Below, one piece after another: positions 32,031 through 40,355 of a stretch of DNA of 64,000 nucleotides. Both the position numbers and the translations under genes were made by a program. Position 1 is the stretch's first letter. Each line of letters starts with the position of its first letter. The stretch spans positions 1 to 64,000 of the forward strand of contig CAZYMF010000004.1 of the NCBI GenBank assembly GCA_964648215.1, given 5' to 3'. The stretch comes from CAZYMF01 sp964648215 (GTDB taxonomy: Bacteria; Desulfobacterota; Binatia; HRBIN30; JACQVA1). A model generated the notes under the pieces. It did no database searches. It was not told the origin of the DNA and saw only the letters and a program-made list of their open reading frames with translations.

Positions 32031-33164
32031 ATGAGGATCTGCTTCGACGCCCGCTGCGTGCAGCAACATTTCCCCGGGATCGGCCGCTACGCGATCGGCC
32101 TGGTGCGAGCGATGCAGCCGCTGCTCGGCGAGGATGACGAGCTGGTCTTGCTGCGCGATCCGCGAGCGGCATCGCATTGGGATCTTGCGGCATGGCGCGG
32201 CGATCGGGTGACGATCTGGGACGTGCCGCTGTCGCCGTTCTCGCTGCGCCAGCAGTGGCAGCTGCCGCACCTGCTGCGCCGGCGCCACGTCGAGCTCTAC
32301 CACAGCCCGTACTACCTGATGCCGTATCGGCCGGGAGTCGCCGGCGTCGTGAGCATTCACGATCTCATCCCCTTGCACTACCCGCGGCTGTTCTCCCCGG
32401 CGCAGCGGCTGATCTTCGCCCTGACGGTTCGCCTGGCCGTGCGCGCGGCGACCACGGTGATCGCGCCGTCGGCGACGACGGCCGGCGACTTGCGGCAGAG
32501 GCTGGGGGTGCCGGCCGAGCGTCTGGTGACCATCCCCCTCGGTGTCGACGAGACCTTCCGTCCGCAGAGCGCGCAGGAGGTTGCGGCCGCGCGCGAGCCG
32601 CTCGGCCTGCCGCAGGGCTACGCTCTCTACGTCGGCTCGAACAAGCCGCACAAGAATCTGGTGCGGCTGGTCGAGGCGTGGGCGAAGCTGCGGGATCGCG
32701 TGCCGGTGCTGGTCGTCGCCGGTCCCTGGGATGCGCGCTTCCCCGAGGCCCGGGAGAGCGCGGCAGCGTTGAAGCTGGAGGAGAGCGTGCGCTTCCTCGG
32801 CGCCGTGGCCGAAAGCCGGCTCCCCGCGTTGTACGGCGGCGCCTCGCTGTTCGTCTTCCCGTCGTGCTACGAGGGCTTCGGCCTGCCGGTCCTCGAGGCC
32901 ATGGCCTGCGGTGTCCCGGTTGCCTGCTCCAATGGCGGCAGCCTGCCGGAGGTCGTCGGCCCGGCGGCGGAGCTCTTCGATCCGTCGGCAGTCGACGCCA
33001 TTGCCGCTGCGGTCGAACGTCTCCTGGACGATCCTGACCGCCGGCGGGAGCTGTCCCGGCGCGGTCTGGAGCGGGCGGCCCGGTTTCGTTGGCAGGGGAC
33101 CGCGGCGGCCGTGGTGCAGGTGTATCGCCGCGTGTTGCGCCGCGGCGACGAGGTCTCAGGATAG
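32031..33164 (+). CDS. GT4 family glycosyltransferase
   Basis: 377 residues. The start MRICFDARCVQQHFPGIGRYAIGL is the family-typical GIGRY loop of mannosyl/rhamnosyl GT4 enzymes. HDLIPLHYP and IAPSATTAGDL follow. In the donor domain come LYVGSNKPHKNLVRLVEA and the EX7E site in CYEGFGLPVLEAMACGVP. It overlaps the convergent WecA-like gene by 9 bases. It probably extends the polyprenyl-linked glycan begun by that enzyme. Confidence 0.9.
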   Translation: MRICFDARCVQQHFPGIGRYAIGLVRAMQPLLGEDDELVLLRDPRAASHWDLAAWRGDRVTIWDVPLSPFSLRQQWQLPHLLRRRHVELYHSPYYLMPYRPGVAGVVSIHDLIPLHYPRLFSPAQRLIFALTVRLAVRAATTVIAPSATTAGDLRQRLGVPAERLVTIPLGVDETFRPQSAQEVAAAREPLGLPQGYALYVGSNKPHKNLVRLVEAWAKLRDRVPVLVVAGPWDARFPEARESAAALKLEESVRFLGAVAESRLPALYGGASLFVFPSCYEGFGLPVLEAMACGVPVACSNGGSLPEVVGPAAELFDPSAVDAIAAAVERLLDDPDRRRELSRRGLERAARFRWQGTAAAVVQVYRRVLRRGDEVSG

Positions 33165-34196
33165 GCCCTTGGTGCCGGCGGCCGCCGCGAGCGCTCCGAG
33201 CGCGCAGAAGAGCAGTGCCAGCAGCAGCGGCGCCTCTTGGGAGCCGACCGTGGGCAGCAGCAGCGCGGCCAGGCCGCAGGCTGCCGCCGCCGACCACAGG
33301 GTGACCACGGCGGTGGCCGGATGCATGCCGCGCCGGACCAGCCGGTGACTGATGTGCCGGCGGTCGCCGACCCAGGGGGGGTGGCCCAGGCGCAGTCGCA
33401 GGACGGTGACCAGAACGAGATCGAGAACGGGCACGGCGAGCACGAACAGGGGAGTGAACACGGCCAGGACCGGAATGTGCGCGCCGCGCGTGTAGACGCC
33501 CATCACCGACAGGGCGGCGAGCAGGAAGCCGATCAACATCGAGCCGGTATCGCCGAGAAAGATCCGCGCCCGCGGCCAGTTGTAGGGCAGGAAGCCGAGG
33601 CAGGCGCCGCCGAGCGCCGCCGCCACCACGGCCACGGTCAGCTCTCCCGAGCGCAGGTTGATGACCGCCAGCGATACTGCGGCGACGGCCCCGAGACCGG
33701 CGCAGAGGCCGTTCATGTTGTCGAGGAAGTTCAGCGCGTTGGTGATTCCCACCACCCAGAGAATGGTGAGCAGTATGATCGGCAGGGGCGGCCAGGGCAG
33801 GAACAGGCTGAGGTGGACGCCGAGCAGGGCCAGGCAGAGTCCCGCCAGACTGGTGGCGACGACTTGGAACCCGAACTTGTGCCGCGGCACCAGCCCGCGG
33901 ATGTCGTCGAGCAGGCCGGCGCCGACGATGACCAGCGCCCCGAGGGCCAGCGCGGCCAAGCCCGCCATGCCCGCTCGGCTGCCGCCCGGCAGAAACGGCA
34001 CCACCCCGGCGACGATGCCGGCAAGGACGCCCAGGCCGCCGAGCAGAGGAGTCGCCGCGGCGTGCGCCTTGTACCCGGCAGGCTGGTCGAGGACGCCGAG
34101 GCGGCGTGCCACCCAGGCCATCAACCCGGTGGCGAGCAAAGAGGCGACAGCGGCGGCCAGCCCCGCCCCGAGCAGATCGACGTGATGGAGCTCCAT
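33156..34196 (-). CDS. Second WecA/MraY-family polyprenyl-phosphate sugar-1-phosphate transferase
   Basis: 346 residues with about 10-11 helices. The catalytic motifs are GAGLLDDIRGL (DD), GITNALNFLDNMNGLCAG, IFLGDTGSM and a terminal GDRRHISHRL, where the family HxHH is HISH. It is a second initiating transferase, distinct from the one at 16977-18050 (LDNMNG in place of IDGLDG), so the two glycan clusters probably use separate initiating enzymes. The ATG at 34196 gives the normal first helix. It is divergent from the Wzy-TPR gene. Confidence 0.88.
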   Translation of the reverse strand: MELHHVDLLGAGLAAAVASLLATGLMAWVARRLGVLDQPAGYKAHAAATPLLGGLGVLAGIVAGVVPFLPGGSRAGMAGLAALALGALVIVGAGLLDDIRGLVPRHKFGFQVVATSLAGLCLALLGVHLSLFLPWPPLPIILLTILWVVGITNALNFLDNMNGLCAGLGAVAAVSLAVINLRSGELTVAVVAAALGGACLGFLPYNWPRARIFLGDTGSMLIGFLLAALSVMGVYTRGAHIPVLAVFTPLFVLAVPVLDLVLVTVLRLRLGHPPWVGDRRHISHRLVRRGMHPATAVVTLWSAAAACGLAALLLPTVGSQEAPLLLALLFCALGALAAAAGTKGLS

Positions 34197-34348
34197 CGTG
34201 GCCGTCTCTTATAGGCCGATGGAGTCGGCGAAGGTAGAGGCGGCCGCGGTCGGTCGAACGACTCCCGCGTCCCTGGCGATGAGCGCCGCACCCTCCGTCC
34301 CGCGGGGTTGACGCCCGCCGCGACAACTGACAGGACGACCCTCGGGTC

Positions 34349-37300
34349 ATGCAGTCCAAGCTGAGCGGCGTGGCGGCGAGCTGGGTGGAGAGCGCCTGGC
34401 TGGCCGCCGTGGTGGCGGTCCCGGTCTTCTTCAACTTTCACTCCGAGCGCATCTTCGAGCCCGACAAAGTGCTGCTGCTGCGGTCGATCGCGACCGCGCT
34501 CGCCGCTGGCCTCGCCGTGTGGGCGATCGAGAGCGGACCGCGGACCCTGCGGCTCGAATCGCGGCTCCTCTGGCGCACACCCCTGGGGACGGCGGCGCTC
34601 GTGCTCACCGCCGCCTACCTGGCGGCCACGGCCTTCAGCATCGTTCCCGCGGTGTCGTGGTGGGGCGGCTACGACCGCTGTCAGGGAGCCTACACCTGGC
34701 TCGCCTACATGGCGGTGTTCGCCGGCATCGCTCTGCTGGTCCGTCGGCGCGAGCAGGTCGAGCGAGTCGTCACGGCCGCTTTGCTGGCCAGCTTCCCGGT
34801 GGCGGCCTACGCCGCGATCCAGCACTTCGACCATGACCCGATTGCCTGGGGGTTCGGTGTCAGCGATCGGGTGACCAGCACGGCCGGCAACGCCATCTTC
34901 CTCAGCGCCTATCTGATCATGGTGCTGCCGCTCACCCTGGCGCGCTTGCTCGCCCGGATCGAGCGAGCCGCCGCCCGCGGCTCGCGGTCGGGAGCTGCCC
35001 CGGGGCGATTCGCCGCTGTACTGCTGGCCGTTGCCTACCTGCTGCTGGCGGTGCTGCAGATATTGGCGATCGTGTACTCGGAGAGCCGCGGGCCTTTTGC
35101 CGGGCTGCTGGTGGGAGTGGTGTTCTTCGGCTTCGTCTTCGCTCTGTACCGCCGCTGGCGCTGGCTGGTCCGGGCGGTCGCGCTGGCGGCGGCTGCGGGA
35201 CTGCTGGCGCTCTTGCTCTTGAACGCTCGCGGCCCGGGCGCCGACGACCGAGCTCCGGCCAGCGGTATCGGCCGCCTCAGCCAGGTCTTCGCCCTGGAGC
35301 AGGGCTCGGGCAAGGTTCGGGTTTTGATCTGGCAGGGGGTGTCCAATCTACTGCGCGCGGATCCGCTGCGTGACCTGATCGGCTACGGCCCGGAGACCCT
35401 CTTCTTCGCCTACAATCGCTTCTACCCCCCCGACCTCGCCCACTTCGAGAGCCGCACGGTGTCCGCCGACCGCGCGCACAACGAGCTCTTCGATGCCGTC
35501 GTGACCACCGGCGTGTTCGGGCTGCTGGCGGAGCTCGCCGTTTTCCTCTCCCTGGTGGTGCTGGTGCTGTGGCAGCTCGGCCTGCTGGAGACGGCTCGGC
35601 GGCGGCGGGCCTGCGCCGCCGTCGCGGCCGCCGGCGCGCTGTCGGGAGCTGCCGTCGCCGGTGGCCTGGGAGGCTTGCGCTTCTGCGCAATCGGCTTGGC
35701 GGCGGGTCTGGTCGCTGGTGTGCTCGTCTATCTCGTCAGCCTGGGGCTCGGCCGGATGCCGGAGCGGAGCGAGGGCGGGCATCCCCAGGGTCTGCTGCTC
35801 ATCGCGCTCCTTGCCGCGGCCGTGGCGCACTTCGTCGAGCTGCAGGTGGGCATCGCGGTGGCCGCGACGCGACTCTACTTCTGGGTCTATGCCGGCCTGG
35901 CAGTCGTCCTCGCGCGCACGGCGAGCGAAAGTTGCGCCCGAGAGCCTGGGCCGCCGCTCCCGCAACGGCCGTCCAGTGGCGGCGTGCTCGTTCTCGGCTC
36001 GCTCGTCGGTCTCCTGCTGGTGGTGCTGACCTTCGACTTCTACAAGCCGACCGCCGTGTTGAGCACGCAGGGGTACGTCCTGGTGTGGCTGTTCGCGGGC
36101 GCGTGGCTCTTCGCCGCGATCGTGGTGATCGCCGAGTCCGCGGCCGACGGCGAAGAGTTGGGGGCCCGGGCTCTCGGCTACGCCGGCATCAGTCTCGGCG
36201 CGTGGCTGCTGTTCCTGGCCGTGTATCGCGCTTGGATGACGTGGAGGCCGGCGGACGCCGGCCCCGAAGAGATTCAACAGCTCGCCGTGCATCTCACCCA
36301 CGGGACCTCGGTGCTCTACGGCTTCGTCGTCTTCGTCGTGGCGCTCACCGCCGCGGCGCTTGCCGGCCGGCGCGGCTTGCCGGCCGCAACCCTGGTGCGG
36401 CCGCCCGGCTGGCAGGTGATCCTCTATCCGGCCCTGTTTCTCGCGGCGGCGTTCGTCGCCGTGCGCACCAATCTCGACGCCGCCCGCGCCGACGTCTTCA
36501 GCCGGCAGGCCGGCTACTACGAATCACAGAACCACTGGTCGACGGCGCTGCCCTTGCGCCAGGAGACGACGCGTCTGGTGCCGTACCTCGACTACTACAT
36601 GCTCGACGTTGCCCGCACCTTCATGGAGCTGGGCCGGCGCGCGGGAGAGCCGCGGCGGCGTGATGACGACATGGAGCAGTCGGAAGCCTGGATGCAGCGC
36701 GCCTGGCGGGCGGTGCCGTTGAACATGGACAACCCGCGCGCTCTGGGCCGCCTGCACCGCACCTGGGCGCAGCTGGTCGCCGATCCCGCCGCGCGCGCGC
36801 GTCATTTCGATCAGGCGGAGAGCTACTATCGGCGAGCTCTCGAGATCAGCCCGAACAATGCATCTCTGTGGGACGAGCTCGCGTTGCTCTTTGTCCAGCG
36901 ACACGATCACGAGAAGGCGCTGGCGACGCTGAAGCAATCCCTGGTGATCGACAACCTCTACCCCAGGACCTACTTCATCCGGGGCAACATCTATGCCGGT
37001 CTCGGTCGCTTCGACGAGGCGCTGGCCGACTACGATCGCGGGCTGGCCGTCCATCCCGGCCTGGTTCCGCTGCTGAGCGCGAAGGCGTTCGTGCTCAACC
37101 GCGTCGGCCGTCTCGACGCGGCGATCGACCTGAATCGGCGGATCTTGAAGAGCAACCCCAAGGACCTGATCGCGCACCGCAACCTCGCCGTGTTCTACCG
37201 CCAGAAGGGCGATCCCGAGCGGGCTCTGAGCGAGGCGCGGGCCGCCCTGGCGGTCGCTCCCCCGTGGGCCAAGCCGCCGCTGCGGACGTTCATCGAGGAG

Positions 37301-37354
37301 CTGGGACAGGAGAAGGGACCGTTGACCAAGCTGCCGCCGCCGCTGCTGCGCTAG
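34349..37354 (+). CDS. O-antigen ligase/polymerase (Wzy_C-type) fused to a TPR domain
   Basis: 1001 residues. About 16 membrane segments span residues 15-700. Wzy_C/WaaL features include AIVYSESRGPFAGLLVG and the long periplasmic loop GYGPETLFFAYNRFYPPD...DRAHNELFDAVVTTGVFGLL. From about 715 to 985 there are TPR-like helix pairs: AESYYRRALEISPNN, KALATLKQSLVIDN, FDEALADYDRGLAVHPG and LDAAIDLNRRILKSNP. Proteins of this class polymerise or ligate lipid-linked glycans, and some TPR-bearing members are O-linked protein glycosyltransferases. Which of these applies cannot be decided here. Confidence 0.87.
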   Translation: MQSKLSGVAASWVESAWLAAVVAVPVFFNFHSERIFEPDKVLLLRSIATALAAGLAVWAIESGPRTLRLESRLLWRTPLGTAALVLTAAYLAATAFSIVPAVSWWGGYDRCQGAYTWLAYMAVFAGIALLVRRREQVERVVTAALLASFPVAAYAAIQHFDHDPIAWGFGVSDRVTSTAGNAIFLSAYLIMVLPLTLARLLARIERAAARGSRSGAAPGRFAAVLLAVAYLLLAVLQILAIVYSESRGPFAGLLVGVVFFGFVFALYRRWRWLVRAVALAAAAGLLALLLLNARGPGADDRAPASGIGRLSQVFALEQGSGKVRVLIWQGVSNLLRADPLRDLIGYGPETLFFAYNRFYPPDLAHFESRTVSADRAHNELFDAVVTTGVFGLLAELAVFLSLVVLVLWQLGLLETARRRRACAAVAAAGALSGAAVAGGLGGLRFCAIGLAAGLVAGVLVYLVSLGLGRMPERSEGGHPQGLLLIALLAAAVAHFVELQVGIAVAATRLYFWVYAGLAVVLARTASESCAREPGPPLPQRPSSGGVLVLGSLVGLLLVVLTFDFYKPTAVLSTQGYVLVWLFAGAWLFAAIVVIAESAADGEELGARALGYAGISLGAWLLFLAVYRAWMTWRPADAGPEEIQQLAVHLTHGTSVLYGFVVFVVALTAAALAGRRGLPAATLVRPPGWQVILYPALFLAAAFVAVRTNLDAARADVFSRQAGYYESQNHWSTALPLRQETTRLVPYLDYYMLDVARTFMELGRRAGEPRRRDDDMEQSEAWMQRAWRAVPLNMDNPRALGRLHRTWAQLVADPAARARHFDQAESYYRRALEISPNNASLWDELALLFVQRHDHEKALATLKQSLVIDNLYPRTYFIRGNIYAGLGRFDEALADYDRGLAVHPGLVPLLSAKAFVLNRVGRLDAAIDLNRRILKSNPKDLIAHRNLAVFYRQKGDPERALSEARAALAVAPPWAKPPLRTFIEELGQEKGPLTKLPPPLLR

Positions 37355-37567
37355 CGATCCTGGCCGAGGGGCTCGAAATGCGGAACTTCCCCTTTCGGGT
37401 TGCAACGAGTCGCCGGGGAGAGCGGCGCACGGGAGCGCCGGGCGAAGTCTCTCGCCGGGGCCATCCAGTCGGCGCAGGAACTCCAGGACCAGTCGCTGCA
37501 CATATTGCGGGCCCGGCTCGTCGCCCGACAAAAGCGCTCGTCATCGCCCCGAGCCTCGCTCGGGTGT
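37355..37567. other. Spacer with a possible coding relic
   Basis: No intact gene lies between the convergent Wzy-TPR and amidase genes. On the minus strand, 37531 down to about 37435 reads GDEPGPQYVQRLVLEFLRR and then a short RLDGPGERLRP-like stretch. It looks protein-like but has no frame of useful length. It could be a relic. Confidence 0.25.
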
Positions 37568-39013
37568 CTACGCGTGCAGCGCCGGACGCCGGCGGTTCCA
37601 CGGCCGCGCCTGCTCGAGCTGCGCGGCCACGCGCAGCAGCACGTCCTCCCGGCCGTAGGCGGCCACCAGCTGCATGCCGATCGGTAGCCCCGCCTCGTTC
37701 CAGTGCAGCGGCAGCGACAGCGCCGGCTGCCCGGTGATGTTGAAGGGCGGGGTGAACGGGATCAGACCCATGCCGCGCGCCAGGCCGGCCAGCAAGTTGT
37801 CGCGCGGTGGCACCAGCTCCCCCAGCTTCGGCGGCGGCTCGCCCAGGGTCGGCGTGAGCAGGAGATCGAAGCCGCTCTGCCACCAGCTCGCCATTCTTCG
37901 CGTGTAGCCGTGGAGCTCGTCGATGGTGCGGATGTACTGCGCCGCCGAGACGCCGCGGCCCATCTCGGCGAAGAGCCAGGTGGCGGGCTCGACGCCGTCG
38001 GCGCTCACCGGCCGGCCGAGCTCTGCCCCCCAGGCATCCAGGCCCGCCGCCGTCCAGCTGGTGACCAGGGTCATGAAGTGCTGCGACGTCGCCTCCGTCT
38101 CCGCCAGCGCCGCGGGATGAGCGAGCTCGACGCGGTGGCCGAGCGACTCGAGCAGCTTGCCGGTCTCGCGCACGCCGGCGGCGCAGTCGGGATGCAGCGT
38201 GACGGCGCCGCCGGGGATCTCGTCGACGAGGCCGATGCGCAGGCGGCCCGCAGCGGCGCCGATTTCGGCGGCGAACGGCCGTGCCGGCGGCGGCGCCGTG
38301 TAGGGGTCGCCCGGCATGGCGCCGGCCACGGCGTCGAGGATCGCGGCGCAGTCGCGCACCGAGCGGCTGACGACGTGCGAGATCACCAGCCCGTGCCAGT
38401 ACTCGCCGTGCTCCGGACCCATGGAGATACGCCCGCGCGACGGCTTGAGGCCCACCAGGCCACATTCACTGGCCGGAATGCGAATCGAGCCGCCGCCGTC
38501 GCTGGCGTGCGCCGCCGGTACCATGCCCGACGCCACCGCCGCGGCCGACCCGCCGCTGGAGCCGCCCGTCGAGTGCTCCGGGTTCCAGGGATTGCGGCTG
38601 GCGCCGTAGCTCTCGGGCTCGGTGGTGACGTTGAGGCCGAACTCCGGCGTGTTCGTCTTGCCGACGACGACGAAGCCCGCGGCGCGGAACTTTGCCACCA
38701 GATGAGAGTCGTGCGGCGCGGTCCAGCCGGCGTCGCGCAGGAACTTGGTGCCGGCGTAGAAGGGATCGCCGGCGGAGAACACGTCGAGGTCCTTGAGCAG
38801 AAACGGCACGCCACGAAATGGGCCGGCGGGCAGGTCCTTGGCGGCGCGCGCGCGGGCCTGCTCGAAGAGGGGAATGATCACCGCGTTGAGTGTCGGGTTG
38901 ATGCGTTCGATGCGGGCGATGGCCGCGTCGACGAGCTCGGTGGGGCTCAACTCGCCGTTGCGGACGAGCTCGGCCTGGGCGGTGGCATCGAGGGTTGCCA
39001 GATCGTTGGTCAT
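37568..39013 (-). CDS. Amidase-signature family protein
   Basis: 481 residues of the GatA-like amidase family. The Ser-cisSer-Lys site is visible: Lys in [10 protein letters not shown] (about 77), and the Gly/Ser block [19 protein letters not shown] (about 143-161) followed by [10 protein letters not shown]. It hydrolyses a carboxamide, or transfers ammonia if partnered, but no gatB or gatC is near, so a stand-alone amidase is likely. The ATG at 39013 starts the domain. It lies 10 bases after the cyclase stop, so plsB, the cyclase and the amidase form one operon. Confidence 0.9.
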   Translation of the reverse strand: MTNDLATLDATAQAELVRNGELSPTELVDAAIARIERINPTLNAVIIPLFEQARARAAKDLPAGPFRGVPFLLKDLDVFSAGDPFYAGTKFLRDAGWTAPHDSHLVAKFRAAGFVVVGKTNTPEFGLNVTTEPESYGASRNPWNPEHSTGGSSGGSAAAVASGMVPAAHASDGGGSIRIPASECGLVGLKPSRGRISMGPEHGEYWHGLVISHVVSRSVRDCAAILDAVAGAMPGDPYTAPPPARPFAAEIGAAAGRLRIGLVDEIPGGAVTLHPDCAAGVRETGKLLESLGHRVELAHPAALAETEATSQHFMTLVTSWTAAGLDAWGAELGRPVSADGVEPATWLFAEMGRGVSAAQYIRTIDELHGYTRRMASWWQSGFDLLLTPTLGEPPPKLGELVPPRDNLLAGLARGMGLIPFTPPFNITGQPALSLPLHWNEAGLPIGMQLVAAYGREDVLLRVAAQLEQARPWNRRRPALHA

Positions 39014-39023
39014 GGCCGGGAAG

Positions 39024-40355
39024 CTACGACGCGATCGGGGTCGAAGTCCAGTCACCGGCGTCGGCAGCGGTCAGGGCGGGCACGTGGGTCTGCAGCGGCT
39101 CGGACTTGCCTTTCACCCGCATCGGCTCGGCGGGAGTGAAGGCGATGTCGCCGCCGATCCGGCGCCTGGTCTCCTCGGAGACCAGGATGGGAACGCCGTG
39201 CACCTTGGTGAGCTGTTCGATGCGCGCGGCGACGTTCACCGTGTCGCCGACCGCGGTGTAGTCGCGCCGCCGGGGCGCGCCGATGTCGCCCAGAGTCACC
39301 CGGCCGGTGTGGATGCCGATGCCCATGCGCAGCGCGCTCTGCCCGCGCTGCCGACGCTCGTCGTTGAGTCGTCCGAGCTCTCGCTGCATGGCGAGGGCGC
39401 AGCGAACGGCGCGCTCGGCGTGATCCGGCTGGGTCACCGGGGCGCCGAAGTACGCCATGAGGCCGTCGCCCATGTACTTGTCGAGCGTGCCGCCGAACGA
39501 GAACAGCTGCTCGACCATGCGAGTGTGGAAGGCGTTGAGCGTGGCGACGATCTCGCGGCCGTCGAGCTTCTCGGCGAGCGCGGTGAAATCGCGCAGGTCG
39601 GCGAACAGCAGCGTGACCTCGCGCGTCTCGCCGTCGCCCAGCTCGGCGGAGTGCTGCTCGAGGTGCTCGGCGACCTGCGGCGAGAAGTAGCGGCCGAGGC
39701 GCTCGCGCCGTAGCTGCTCTCGCGCCACCACCTCGACGAGGGTCACGATGCGGCCGCGCGCGTAGACGCACAGCAGCGTGGTCATCCCGAGAGTCAGGAC
39801 GGTCTCGAGAATGACGAAGACCAGATCGGGGCGCTCGGCATAGATGAGCCAGGCCTGCAGCCCGATCGCCACCGCCGCCGCCAGGTAGATCTGGACCACG
39901 TCGAGCGACAGCGAGGCGAGAAAGATCAGCAGCGCGAAGTACACGACGCCCTGCAGCGGAACCGCGCTGGCGTCGGCGTGGGCGCCGACCTCGTGCAGCC
40001 GCTGGGTGGAAACCCACAGCAGCAGGGAGACCATCGGCATGTCGACCAGAGGAATCGCCAGCGCGTCGAGCTGCGCCGCGCGCGAGGTGCGCTGGCGCAC
40101 CCACAGAACGACGCCGGCGGCGACGACGTACAAAGCGAGGACGTTGTTCGGCGCGCCGATGAAGCCGGGGTGCAACGCGGAGTAGACGAGGGAGAGCAAC
40201 AGCAGCCCGGAGGCGGCCAGGAAGCGAAGGACCGCGATCTGCCGGCTGTTCCACCGCCTCTCCTCGGCGAGCACCCGGGCGAACCCCTCAGTCCAATCGG
40301 GACGCGCGTTCTTCTCCACGGTGGATCTCTCGTGGTCGGCGCCCGTCGGGCTCAC
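39024..40355 (-). CDS. Class III adenylate/guanylate cyclase, membrane-bound
   Basis: 443 residues. Five or six helices occupy about 40-190, followed by a short linker (REQLRRERLGRYFSPQVAEHL) and a class III catalytic domain. The domain has metal Asp in LLFADLRDFTAL, YMGDGLMAYFGAP with the second Asp, and RMGIGIHTGRV, then RRDYTAVGDTVNVAARIE. The YFSPQVAEHL linker is common in bacterial cyclases. Cyclic AMP is the usual product. The GTG start at 40355 overlaps the plsB stop as GTGA; a second GTG at 40319 is possible. Confidence 0.88.
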   Translation of the reverse strand: MSPTGADHERSTVEKNARPDWTEGFARVLAEERRWNSRQIAVLRFLAASGLLLLSLVYSALHPGFIGAPNNVLALYVVAAGVVLWVRQRTSRAAQLDALAIPLVDMPMVSLLLWVSTQRLHEVGAHADASAVPLQGVVYFALLIFLASLSLDVVQIYLAAAVAIGLQAWLIYAERPDLVFVILETVLTLGMTTLLCVYARGRIVTLVEVVAREQLRRERLGRYFSPQVAEHLEQHSAELGDGETREVTLLFADLRDFTALAEKLDGREIVATLNAFHTRMVEQLFSFGGTLDKYMGDGLMAYFGAPVTQPDHAERAVRCALAMQRELGRLNDERRQRGQSALRMGIGIHTGRVTLGDIGAPRRRDYTAVGDTVNVAARIEQLTKVHGVPILVSEETRRRIGGDIAFTPAEPMRVKGKSEPLQTHVPALTAADAGDWTSTPIAS

